A stretch of 64,000 nt of DNA from an uncultured Craurococcus sp. (GTDB lineage Bacteria; Pseudomonadota; Alphaproteobacteria; Acetobacterales; Acetobacteraceae), in the NCBI GenBank assembly GCA_902805545.1, contig CADCTD010000049.1, positions 1-64,000 on the forward strand, read 5' to 3'. Made by a program: the position numbers and the translations under genes. Positions 43,619-51,420 of the stretch are shown here, piece by piece. Under the pieces are notes generated by a model. That model did not search any database and had not been told where the DNA came from. It saw nothing but the letters and a program-made list of their open reading frames with translations. Every line of letters starts with the position of its first letter. The stretch's first letter is position 1.

Positions 43619-45111
43619 CAGCCCCCCATCGACTGGGATTGCGACTGGAAGCCGGCCTCGCCCGGTCCGTCATCCTCGAGGATCCACGTATCCTTGGTCC
43701 CCCCGCCCTGCGACGAGTTGACCACCAGCGAGCCCTCGCGGATGGCGACGCGCGTCAGCCCGCCCGGGACGATGCGGACCTCCTTGCCCGACAGGATGAA
43801 GGGCCGGAGGTCGACATGCCTCGGTGCGATGCCCTGCTCGACGACCGTCGGGCAGGTGGAAAGCGCCAGCGTCGGCTGCGCGATGTAGTCACCGGGCCTG
43901 GCGAGGATGCGGGCGCGAAATTCCTCGCGCACGTCGCGGGTTGCATGGGGACCTATCATCATGCCGTAGCCGCCCGAGCCCTTGGCGAGCTTCACCACCA
44001 GCTTGTCGAGATTGCCGAGGACATATTTGCGGTCCTCCTCCCGATCGCAGAGGAAGGTCGGCACATTGGCGAGCAGCGGCTCCTCGCCGAGGTAGAAGCG
44101 CACCATCTCCGGCACGTAGGGATAAATCGCCTTGTCATCGGCGATGCCCGCGCCCGGCGCATTGGCCAGCGCAACGTTGCCGGCGCGATAGGCCGCCATC
44201 AGTCCCGGCACGCCGACAAGGCTGTCCGCGCGGAAGGCCTTGGGGTCGAGAAACTCGTCGTCGATGCGGCGGTAGATGACGTCGACGCGCTTCGGCCCGG
44301 CCGTCGTGCGCATGCAGACGACATCGTCGTCAACGCAGAGATCCGCGCCCTCCACAACCTCGATGCCCATCTCGTCGGCGAGGAAGCAGTGCTCGTAATA
44401 GGCGCTGTTGTAGGGGCCGGGCGTCAGCAGCACGACGCAGGGATGGGCCCCGGCCCGGGCCGGGGCGACGGCCTTCAGCGTCTCCAGCAGCTCCTCCGGA
44501 TACCGGCTGACGGGCGCCACGCGATGCTGCGCGCAGAGCTTGGGGAAGAGCCGCAGCATCGCCTCGCGGTTCTCCAGCATGTAGGAGACACCGGACGGCG
44601 TCCGGCAATTGTCCTCGAGGACGTAGAAGGCGTCCGGCCCGGTGCGGACCATGTCGATGCCGGCGACATGGGTGTAGACGCCGCCGGGCGGCAGCATCCC
44701 GACCATCTCCGGCCGGTAGCCCTCGTTCCCGAGGACCAGCGGCGCCGGGATGCGCCCGCCGCGGATGATCTCCTGCCTGCCATAGACATCGGCGAGGAAG
44801 GCGTTCAGCGCCCGCACCCGCTGTCGGAGGCCGCGCGCCAGGCGTTCCCATTCCGCGCGGGCGATGATGCGGGGGATGATGTCGAAGGGGATCAGCCGCT
44901 CCGGGTCGCCGCCCTCACCATAGACGGCGAAGGTGATGCCGATGCGGCGGAACAGCAGCTCCGCTTCCCGGCGCTTGGCGTCGAGCTGCTCCCGCGGGGT
45001 GGTGCGGAGCCAGCGATCGATCTCGGCATAGGCGGCGCGGACGCCGTCCTCTGCCCGCATTTCGTCGAAAGCGGCGATACTAGCCTGCGACACGGACGAT
45101 GCGGCCCCCAT
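43618..45111 (-). CDS. Circularly permuted type 2 ATP-grasp protein
   Basis: 497 residues. ATP-grasp amidoligase-like protein: N-terminal FDEMRAEDGVRAAYAEIDRWL, then NEGYRPEMVG, YVLEDNCRTPSGVSYMLENR, DVIYRRIDDEFLDP, KLAKGSGGYGMMIGPHA with the ATP-binding loop, and the C-terminal DLRPFILSG. Such enzymes are predicted to form peptide-like bonds with ATP. ATG at 45111 is preferred; an ATG at 45147 adds 12 unconserved residues. First gene of the ATP-grasp/alpha-E/Anbu set. Confidence 0.92.
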   Translation of the reverse strand: MGAASSVSQASIAAFDEMRAEDGVRAAYAEIDRWLRTTPREQLDAKRREAELLFRRIGITFAVYGEGGDPERLIPFDIIPRIIARAEWERLARGLRQRVRALNAFLADVYGRQEIIRGGRIPAPLVLGNEGYRPEMVGMLPPGGVYTHVAGIDMVRTGPDAFYVLEDNCRTPSGVSYMLENREAMLRLFPKLCAQHRVAPVSRYPEELLETLKAVAPARAGAHPCVVLLTPGPYNSAYYEHCFLADEMGIEVVEGADLCVDDDVVCMRTTAGPKRVDVIYRRIDDEFLDPKAFRADSLVGVPGLMAAYRAGNVALANAPGAGIADDKAIYPYVPEMVRFYLGEEPLLANVPTFLCDREEDRKYVLGNLDKLVVKLAKGSGGYGMMIGPHATRDVREEFRARILARPGDYIAQPTLALSTCPTVVEQGIAPRHVDLRPFILSGKEVRIVPGGLTRVAIREGSLVVNSSQGGGTKDTWILEDDGPGEAGFQSQSQSMGG

Positions 45112-45294
45112 TCTGAGTTCCCGTCCGGCCAAACCAGCACGGAGCATGGCCCCGCCGCAAGCGCCCCGCCAGCACGATTTGCCGGCGCCGCGCCCCTTCT
45201 GCCCAACCCATGGCCAGCCCTGCCCGGATCGCGGCGATTTTGGCGCCAGCCGAAGCCGCCCCTAGGATCGGCTCATTCCGGAGGGGAGGACGCG

Positions 45295-46917
45295 ATGACG
45301 GGTGCGGAGGCAGTGGCTGCGGCCTTGGCTGCGGCGGGGGTGGAGCGCATCCATGGCGTGCCCGGCGGGGGCTCGAGCCTTGCCTTGATTGAGGCGGCTG
45401 CCGCTCGCGGCATCCGCTTCATCCTCGCCCGCCAGGAGAGCGCCGCCGTCATCATGGCGGCGACCGAGGCGGAGCTGACCGGCCGGCCCGGCGTCGCCCT
45501 GGTGACGCGCGGCCCCGGCGTCTCCAACGCCGCCAACGGCATGGCGCAGGCTAGCCTCGACCGCGCGCCGGTGCTGCTGCTGGCGGATGGCTTCACCGGC
45601 GCCGAGCGGGCCTTCGCCAACCACCAATACTTCGACCATGCGGCGCTGCTGGCGCCGGTGACCAAGGGCGCCGCCCGCGCGACGGAGCCCGGCGCCGCCG
45701 CCGGGGTGATGGCTGCGAGCCTCCTCGCCCTGGCAATGCAGGCGCCACGCGGCCCGGTGCTGCTGGAGCTCTCCGCCGCCGCTTCCCGCGCCCCTACGCT
45801 GCCCCCGCCCCTGGCCGATGCCGCCGTGTCCGGCTCCGCCCTCGGCCCCTCCCCCAGCCCCGCCCTGGCGGAGGCCCGCCGCCTGCTCGCCGCCGCCCGT
45901 CGCCCCGTGCTCATCGCCGGGCTCGAGGCGACCGAGCCGGCCGCTTGCGCCGCGCTCCGCGGCCTGCTGGCGCGGCTCGGCTGCCCTGGCCTCGTCACCT
46001 ACAAGGCGAAGGGCGTGGTGCCTGACGCCGACCCGCTCTTTGCCGGCGTCTTCACCGGCGGTGCGGCGGAGGCGCCGGTCCTCGCCGAGGCCGATTGCAT
46101 CCTCCTCGCCGGCGCCGACCCGGTGGAGTTCATCCCCCAACCCTGGCGCTACGCAGCGCCCGTCATCGAGCTGGCGACGGCCCCCCGGCCGCTGGCCTAT
46201 CGCGCGCCGGATGTGGCGCTGCACGGCCCTCTCGCCCCCGCCTTCACAGCAATCGAGGCGCCGCGCTGCGCCTGGACGGATGAGGCGATCGCCGCTCATC
46301 GCCGCCGCTGGCGCGACTTGCTGGGCAATGGGCCGAGCGGCAACCGCGGCCTCTCGCCGCAGGCGGTGGTGGAGATCGCGCAGGCGGCCTGCCGCACCGC
46401 CGGGGCCGATCCGCGGGTCACGGTCGATGCCGGCGCGCATATGTTTCCCTGCACCAGCTTCTGGGAGGCGCGGCGCCCGGGCGACCTGCTGATCTCGAAC
46501 GGCCTCGCCACCATGGGCTTCGCGCTCCCAGCCGGCATCGCTGCCGCGCTGCAGGACCCGTCTCGGGGCGCCCTCGCATTCACCGGGGATGGCGGCTTGC
46601 TGATGGCGCTCGGCGAGCTGGCGACCGCGGCGGTGCTCGGCGTGCGCCTCCTCGTCATCGTTTTCAACGACGCGACGCTCTCGCTGATCGACATCAAGAA
46701 AGACGGTCGAGGCATCCCCGAGGCCGCGCTCGGCTGGCCGGAAGCCGATCTCGCCGCTGCCTTCGCCGCTCTCGGCGGCACCGGCTTACGTGCCGGTAAT
46801 GAAACGGAGTACCGCGCCGCGCTCGCCAATGCCCTTGCTGCAACCGGTCCGGTGCTGCTGGACGTCCGTGTCGACCCCGCCAGCTACCCAAGCCAGATCA
46901 AGGCCTTGCGGGGCTAA
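45295..46917 (+). CDS. Thiamine-diphosphate-dependent enzyme, acetolactate-synthase-like
   Basis: 540 residues. Domain order is pyrimidine-binding (ThDP Glu in ARQESAAVIM, about 46), central domain (about 190-320), and pyrophosphate-binding (GDGGLLMALGELATA ... NDATLS, about 420-460). The size and domains match acetolactate synthase, benzoylformate decarboxylase and related large subunits; no small regulatory subunit gene is adjacent, and a catabolic decarboxylase or ligase role is likely. GGAGGGGAGG precedes the ATG at 45295. Confidence 0.85.
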   Translation: MTGAEAVAAALAAAGVERIHGVPGGGSSLALIEAAAARGIRFILARQESAAVIMAATEAELTGRPGVALVTRGPGVSNAANGMAQASLDRAPVLLLADGFTGAERAFANHQYFDHAALLAPVTKGAARATEPGAAAGVMAASLLALAMQAPRGPVLLELSAAASRAPTLPPPLADAAVSGSALGPSPSPALAEARRLLAAARRPVLIAGLEATEPAACAALRGLLARLGCPGLVTYKAKGVVPDADPLFAGVFTGGAAEAPVLAEADCILLAGADPVEFIPQPWRYAAPVIELATAPRPLAYRAPDVALHGPLAPAFTAIEAPRCAWTDEAIAAHRRRWRDLLGNGPSGNRGLSPQAVVEIAQAACRTAGADPRVTVDAGAHMFPCTSFWEARRPGDLLISNGLATMGFALPAGIAAALQDPSRGALAFTGDGGLLMALGELATAAVLGVRLLVIVFNDATLSLIDIKKDGRGIPEAALGWPEADLAAAFAALGGTGLRAGNETEYRAALANALAATGPVLLDVRVDPASYPSQIKALRG

Positions 46918-46934
46918 CTCCCGCCGCCGCGCCA

Positions 46935-46970
46935 CTGGCCTGAAGAGCCGGTTGCCCGCTCTTCAACCAG
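46935..46970 (+). terminator. Hairpin after the ThDP enzyme gene
   Basis: TGAAGAGC (46941-46948) pairs perfectly with GCTCTTCA (46958-46965), and outer CTGG (46935-46938) with CCAG (46967-46970). It begins 18 bases after the stop. No T-run follows. Only the ACGTTT-like AT-rich stretch further on (46976-47010) looks like promoter territory for the next gene. Confidence 0.5.
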
Positions 46971-47014
46971 CGCGCGATTTAATGTGCAAAAACGTGTGAA
47001 TACGATATACCTCA

Positions 47015-47032
47015 CCTCACGGTGTCGTGAGG
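47015..47032 (+). promoter_or_regulatory. Short stem in the leader of the secreted esterase gene
   Basis: CCTCAC (47015-47020) and GTGAGG (47027-47032) form a perfect 6-bp stem with a GGTGTC loop about 95 bases before the ATG at 47128. It follows an AT-rich patch (AATACGATATACC) that could hold the promoter. A role as leader structure is an inference. Confidence 0.3.
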
Positions 47033-47127
47033 GTTTGGCGCCGGGAACATTCCTGGGGGCGAGCGAGCCCCTTCCACAGGGCCCTCCGTGGGCCGCCCCT
47101 CTTTTCACGGGCAGAACGGACGGAACG

Positions 47128-48840
47128 ATGACGACCGACGTGAACATCCTCATCCGGGGCCAGAGCAACGCGCTCCTCTTCGTTGCCAACGGCGGCGCGC
47201 GGGATCTCGAAAAGCAGCTCGAGGCAAGCCTGCCGGGCGTCAACGTCAACATCATCCAGCATTACGGCGACAAGAATTCGACGATCTATTCCGGCACCGC
47301 ATTTCTGAAGTGGGATACGGACGGCCAGCAGCAGGGACTGCTGAACTACGTGAAGGCCGAGCCGGCCTACATCAAGGACAACCCGACCGTCACGCTGTGG
47401 ATGCACAACGAGTATGACGGCAACACCGGCGGCGTCACCACGGCCAACTGGGTCTCGGAGGTGAAGACCGATGCCGCGCTGGTGCGCTCCGCGCTCGGCC
47501 AGGATGCGTCGACCACACCTTATGTCTTCACCTACGTCCCCTACGCCTATGCCCAGGGGAACAGCCCGGCGAACATCCAGGCCGGCATGCGCCAGCTCTC
47601 GAGCGATTCCTCCTTCAACGCCAGCTTCCACAGCACGGCGATGAGCGGCCTCCGCATGGATGGCGACGGCTATGCCAATAGCAGCCATATGGGCCAGCAG
47701 GACGCCATGCTCGTCGCCGACCGCCTGGCCGACTCCATGAAAGGCATCGTCTCCGGCCTCGCCAAGGGCTCGGACTCGACACCCTCTCCGACGCCTCCCA
47801 CGCCGACACCCGCACCGGGCGGCGGCACGACCAAGACCATCGGCACCGGCGCCGACAGCATCGTGCTGAAGATCAGCGAGGATGCCTATAATGGCCACGC
47901 GCAGTACACGATCAGCGTCGACGGCAAGCAGGTCGGCACGACGCTGACCGCAAGCGCCTCCCATGCCGCGGGCCAGTACGACGTCATCACCGTCAAGGGC
48001 GATTGGGCGCCAGGCGCGCACAAGGTCACAGTCAACTTCATCAACGACGCCTGGGGCGGCAGCGCGGCGACCGACCGCAACCTGCATGTCGACGGCATCA
48101 CCTACAACGGCAAGGCGCTCGCCACAGGTGAGGCCGACCTGCTGAGGAATGGCCCTGTCGACTTCGCCTTCACCGACGGCAGCGCCACCCCGGCCCCGAG
48201 CCCCGCCCCGGGCACCGGTACCGCGGTGGTGAAGACCATCGGCACCGGCGCCGACAGCCTGGTGCTCAAGCTCAGCCAGGACGCCTGGCAGGGCAACGCG
48301 CAGTACAGCGTCTTCGTCGACGGCAAGCAGATCGGGGGCACGCTGACGGCCGGCGCTCTGCATGGCTCCGGCACCGAGGACACGCTCACCATCAAGGGCG
48401 ACTGGAGCACCGGCGACCACAAGCTGACCGTACGCTTCCTGAACGACGCCGCCGGCGCCGGCGGCGACCGCAACCTCTATGTCGAAGACGGCAGCTTCAA
48501 CGGCTCCACCCTCGGCAAGCACTCCTCGATCTTCAAGATCAATGGTCCCGACGACTTCCGCTTCACCAAGACCGCAGACGGGCTCGGCGCCACCTTCAGC
48601 GGCACGGCCAACAAGGACGTCTTCGCCGTCCAGCATGGCGACGGCGACATGGTGATCGCCAACTTCACCAAGGGCACGGACAAGCTGCAGTTCGAGGGCT
48701 TCAACAAGGCGACGATGCACATCGTCGCGGCGAGCGAGGGGGGCGTCTCCGGCTCGCTCGTCATCTTCGACGCCGAGGCGGAGAACGTCTTCCTCCCGCA
48801 CGTCACCAACCTCACCGCGGCCGACATGCTCTTCGTCTGA
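47128..48840 (+). CDS. Secreted SGNH-type esterase with two carbohydrate-binding modules and RTX-like C-terminus
   Basis: 570 residues. Residues 1-210 resemble sialate-O-acetylesterase/CE6-type SGNH hydrolases: LIRGQSNALLF near 8-18 (nucleophile Ser in GQSN) and a C-terminal-side Asp-His region MDGDGYANSSHMG. A Pro/Thr linker leads to two repeats of about 130 residues (about 235-350 and 368-480) beginning TIGTGADS(I/L)VLK, like xylan-binding CBM60 modules. The last 90 residues (FSGTANKDVFAVQHGDGDMVIANFTKGTDKLQFEG...) match calcium-binding type I secretion ends. It has no Sec signal. It probably deacetylates a polysaccharide outside the cell. Confidence 0.8.
   Translation: MTTDVNILIRGQSNALLFVANGGARDLEKQLEASLPGVNVNIIQHYGDKNSTIYSGTAFLKWDTDGQQQGLLNYVKAEPAYIKDNPTVTLWMHNEYDGNTGGVTTANWVSEVKTDAALVRSALGQDASTTPYVFTYVPYAYAQGNSPANIQAGMRQLSSDSSFNASFHSTAMSGLRMDGDGYANSSHMGQQDAMLVADRLADSMKGIVSGLAKGSDSTPSPTPPTPTPAPGGGTTKTIGTGADSIVLKISEDAYNGHAQYTISVDGKQVGTTLTASASHAAGQYDVITVKGDWAPGAHKVTVNFINDAWGGSAATDRNLHVDGITYNGKALATGEADLLRNGPVDFAFTDGSATPAPSPAPGTGTAVVKTIGTGADSLVLKLSQDAWQGNAQYSVFVDGKQIGGTLTAGALHGSGTEDTLTIKGDWSTGDHKLTVRFLNDAAGAGGDRNLYVEDGSFNGSTLGKHSSIFKINGPDDFRFTKTADGLGATFSGTANKDVFAVQHGDGDMVIANFTKGTDKLQFEGFNKATMHIVAASEGGVSGSLVIFDAEAENVFLPHVTNLTAADMLFV
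47827..48177 (+). repeat. Carbohydrate-binding module repeat, copy 1
   Basis: Encodes the first CBM60-like module. It contains a 27-base block (47833-47859) found again exactly 399 bases downstream, showing an internal in-frame duplication of 133 codons. Confidence 0.75.
48226..48567 (+). repeat. Carbohydrate-binding module repeat, copy 2
   Basis: Second module. Shares with copy 1 the ISVDGKQ/VFVDGKQ, ITVKGDW/LTIKGDW and DRNLHVDG/DRNLYVED segments; the identical 27-base block is at 48232-48258. Protein divergence elsewhere indicates an old duplication or a repaired one. Confidence 0.75.
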
Positions 48841-48867
48841 GCCGACTACGACAAGCCCCGCCACGGC

Positions 48868-48897
48868 ATGGCCCGCGATCCGGTGATCGCGGGCCAT
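48868..48897. terminator. Perfect bidirectional hairpin between convergent genes
   Basis: ATGGCCCGCGATC (48868-48880) and GATCGCGGGCCAT (48885-48897) form a perfect 13-bp stem with a CGGT loop, placed 27 bases after the esterase stop and 43 before the amidase stop. There is no T-run, but the stem is the strongest in the window. Confidence 0.75.
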
Positions 48898-48940
48898 CCT
48901 CCGGTCCGGTCCGCGGCGGTCATGCGTCAGGGGCGAGGCA

Positions 48941-50374
48941 TCATCCCGGAAGGACCGGCGCCATGCGGTGCCAGCCCGTCTCCTGCTGGAATGCATCGGC
49001 CGCGCGTAGCACCGTCGCCTCGGCGAAGGGCCGCCCGGCAAGCTGCAGCCCGAGCGGCAGGCCACGGTCGTCGAAGCCGCAGGGCACGCTGATCGCGGGC
49101 AGGCCGAGATAGTTGAAGGGCCGCGTATTGGCCGACACCGCCATGAAGCGCGGCCAGTTCGTCGGATCGGCATCGACATCCGTCTCGGCCAGTGTCGGCA
49201 CCCGCGTCCGGAGCGTCGGCGTCGCCACGAGGTCGAAGCCGGTCAACGCCTCGGCGACGAACTGCCTCAGCAAGGGCCCGCGCCGCGACAGCGCCTCAAT
49301 ATAGAGATGCCCCGGGAAGGCATAGCCGCCATAGAGCCGCGCACTCAGATGGATGGCGTAGTCGCCCGGATGCTCGCGCATCCAACTGGCATGGATCGCC
49401 GCCCCCTCGACGCGGCTGACCAGCGCGGTATAGGTGGTGATGGCCCGGAGCGAGGGCACCGCGATGCGGGTCACCACCGCCCCGCGCGCCCGCAGCGCCT
49501 CCAGCGCCGTGTCGAAACCCGCAACCACCGGCGCATCCGCGCCCTCAAGGAACCAGGTCTCGCAGACCGCAATGCGCATGCCGCGGATGTCGCCGGTCAG
49601 CGCCGCCTCGTAGTCGGGCACCGGCTCGCGCGCACTGGTCGGGTCGCGCGGGTCATGCCCCGCGGTCACCGCGAGGAAGCGCGCCGCGTCCCGCGCTGTC
49701 CGCACCAGCGGCCCGACATTGTCGCAGGAGAAGGAGAGCGGCATCACCCCCGCCCGCGAGACCCGCGTCTGCGTCGCCTTCAGCCCCGTCACGCCGCAGA
49801 GCGTCGCCGGCAGGCGGATCGACCCGCCCGTGTCGGAGCCGAGCGCCGCGTAGAAGAGGCGCGCCGCCACCCCCGCACCCGAGCCGGAGGAGGAGCCGCC
49901 CGTGCAGTAGGCCGGCTCCCACGGGTTGCGGCAGTCGCCGAAATGCCGGTTGTGGCCGGTCGGGTTCTGGGCGAACTCGGCCATGTTCAGCGTGCCCATG
50001 TCGATGGCGCCAGCGGCGTCCAGCCGCTCCAGCACCGTCGCCGTCACCGCTGGCCGGAAGTCGCGGCGGATGCTGGAGCCGCAGCTGCTCACCTTCCCGG
50101 CGCGGTAGTACATGTCCTTGTGCATCATCGGCACGCCGGCCAGCTTGCCGAGCCACCGGCCGGCGGTCCGCGCCGCATCCGTGGCCGCTGCTGCCTCGAG
50201 CGCAGCCTCGCGGTCGAGCCGGACAACGCTGTTCACCACGCCGTCATGCGCTGCGATCCGGGCGAGGCAGGCCTCGACCAGTGCGGTGGCGGTCACTTCG
50301 CCTGCGGCGAAGGCATCAGCCGCCTCGGTCATCGAAAGACCGGCGAGGTCAGCCACGGCGACCGGGGCGTTCAC
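48941..50374 (-). CDS. Amidase (amidase signature family)
   Basis: 477 residues. Ser-cisSer-Lys amidase: catalytic Lys in MMHKDMYY (about 84), cis-Ser in TGGSSSGSGAG (about 160) and nucleophilic Ser in GSDTGGSIRLP (about 184). It hydrolyses a carboxamide or carbamoyl compound to acid and ammonia. ATG overlaps the stop of a 66-residue upstream protein by 4 bases, an arrangement like GatC-GatA or AtzG-AtzE, so the enzyme may work with that small partner. Confidence 0.92.
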   Translation of the reverse strand: MNAPVAVADLAGLSMTEAADAFAAGEVTATALVEACLARIAAHDGVVNSVVRLDREAALEAAAATDAARTAGRWLGKLAGVPMMHKDMYYRAGKVSSCGSSIRRDFRPAVTATVLERLDAAGAIDMGTLNMAEFAQNPTGHNRHFGDCRNPWEPAYCTGGSSSGSGAGVAARLFYAALGSDTGGSIRLPATLCGVTGLKATQTRVSRAGVMPLSFSCDNVGPLVRTARDAARFLAVTAGHDPRDPTSAREPVPDYEAALTGDIRGMRIAVCETWFLEGADAPVVAGFDTALEALRARGAVVTRIAVPSLRAITTYTALVSRVEGAAIHASWMREHPGDYAIHLSARLYGGYAFPGHLYIEALSRRGPLLRQFVAEALTGFDLVATPTLRTRVPTLAETDVDADPTNWPRFMAVSANTRPFNYLGLPAISVPCGFDDRGLPLGLQLAGRPFAEATVLRAADAFQQETGWHRMAPVLPG

Positions 50375-50571
50375 TGGCCGGGCTCCCGGCAGTCGCGCAG
50401 CGCCGCCTCGAAGCCGCTCGGCTCCTCCTCGAAGCCCATGCTGCCGCGCAGCGCCTCAAGCTCCGCGATCAGGGCCGCATTGTCGGCCAGCGCGATGCGC
50501 GCCGCCTCGTTCGGAAGGGCGATCCCGCCCCAGCGGAGGATCGCCTCCATGGTCCCCGGGTCCGGCTCCAT
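50371..50571 (-). CDS. Small AtzG/GatC-like amidase partner
   Basis: 66 residues. Begins MEPDPGTMEAILRWGGIALPNEAARIALADNAALIAELEAL: a short helix, a proline turn and a second acidic helix, the layout of DUF4089/AtzG and of the N-terminal part of GatC. ATG at 50571 has GAGGAGGG upstream. Stop overlaps the amidase start (ATGA). It probably wraps and stabilises the amidase; the assignment rests on shape and position, not on clear sequence identity. Confidence 0.65.
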   Translation of the reverse strand: MEPDPGTMEAILRWGGIALPNEAARIALADNAALIAELEALRGSMGFEEEPSGFEAALRDCREPGQ

Positions 50572-51216
50572 CGCATCCCTCCTCGTCCTTGGCAGTGCCG
50601 ATGCTAGCAAGCGGCATGCCCGGCCCGCGCTCGCGATGTCTCGCAAGAGGGTATGGGACGGACGCGCGTCCGCCTTGGTCGCGACCATCCCAGGGTTGGG
50701 AAGGACACCATGCCCGAGTCGCTGACCGTCTAACTCGTGAAACAGGCCGGCGATCTCGAAGGCGCCGTCGGTGCCGGGAAGCGCACGACCTGCGCCGCAC
50801 CCCTCCGGGGCTACTTCGACACCAGCGTCAGGGCAGCGCCGCCAGCAAGGCGACGGGGGATGGGACGCTCGGCCCCTCCGGCTTGATCATCATCAGCCTC
50901 TCGGCGCAGGTGGTGCTCTGCCAGGTCGATATGCGCCAGGTCGTCCAGGGCGGCACTGAGCGTGGCTATGCGACGCCGGATGCCGAATGGGTGGTGGCGA
51001 GCTGCATACCGCATGAGCCCGGCCATACGCTGCGTGACGCAAAGCCGCCCATCGTCATGGAGCCGGCTCCTGCCGACAGGAGCGCCTTCGAGACCGGCTT
51101 CGGGCGCGCCAATGCCGGCGCGAGACCCTAAACCGGCGGCATGCCGAGCTGATTTTCTGGTTGAAGCCGCCGCCCGGCCATGGCACCCACCATGCATTCG
51201 TTACGGAGACGATGCG
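50572..51216. other. Non-coding or decayed stretch
   Basis: 645 bases without a convincing gene. On the plus strand 50710-51131 has protein-like pieces (for example GLIIISLSAQVVLCQVDMRQVV, then YATPDAEWVVASCIPHEPGHTLRD, ending at a stop at 51131), but no start with a ribosome site and an early stop after PESLTV at 50728-50730. It may be the remains of a small gene. Confidence 0.45.
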
Positions 51217-51420
51217 ATGCCTTGGCTGGTCCTTACCCTCTCCCTCATCCTGGCCCCGGGCCTTGCCGAGGCCGCGCCCCAGCGCGAGCCAAGCCCGGCC
51301 CAGCGCGCACAGCAGGCGAAGATGCGGAACTGCTCCACCCAGGCCGCCGGCCAGCAACTGCGCGGCCAGCCGCGGCGGGACTTCATGAAGACCTGCCTCT
51401 CGGGCCGTGCCACGTCCTGA
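51217..51420 (+). CDS. PsiF-like small secreted protein
   Basis: 67 residues. A signal peptide (MPWLVLTLSLILAPGLAEA) is followed by one PsiF repeat: QQAKMRNCSTQAAGQQLRGQPRRDFMKTCLSG, with the two Cys and the L-x-G-x-x-R-x-x-F-M pattern of that family. PsiF proteins are periplasmic and first known as phosphate-starvation-inducible; the role is unknown. Start at 51217 follows ACGGAGA. Convergent with the AsmA gene, with no gap between the two stops. Confidence 0.8.
   Translation: MPWLVLTLSLILAPGLAEAAPQREPSPAQRAQQAKMRNCSTQAAGQQLRGQPRRDFMKTCLSGRATS

Noticed and set aside
43639-45294. 550-codon upstream extension of the ThDP enzyme gene
   Set aside because: The extension is antisense to the ATP-grasp gene and lacks family sequence; the ATG at 45295 has a strong ribosome site.
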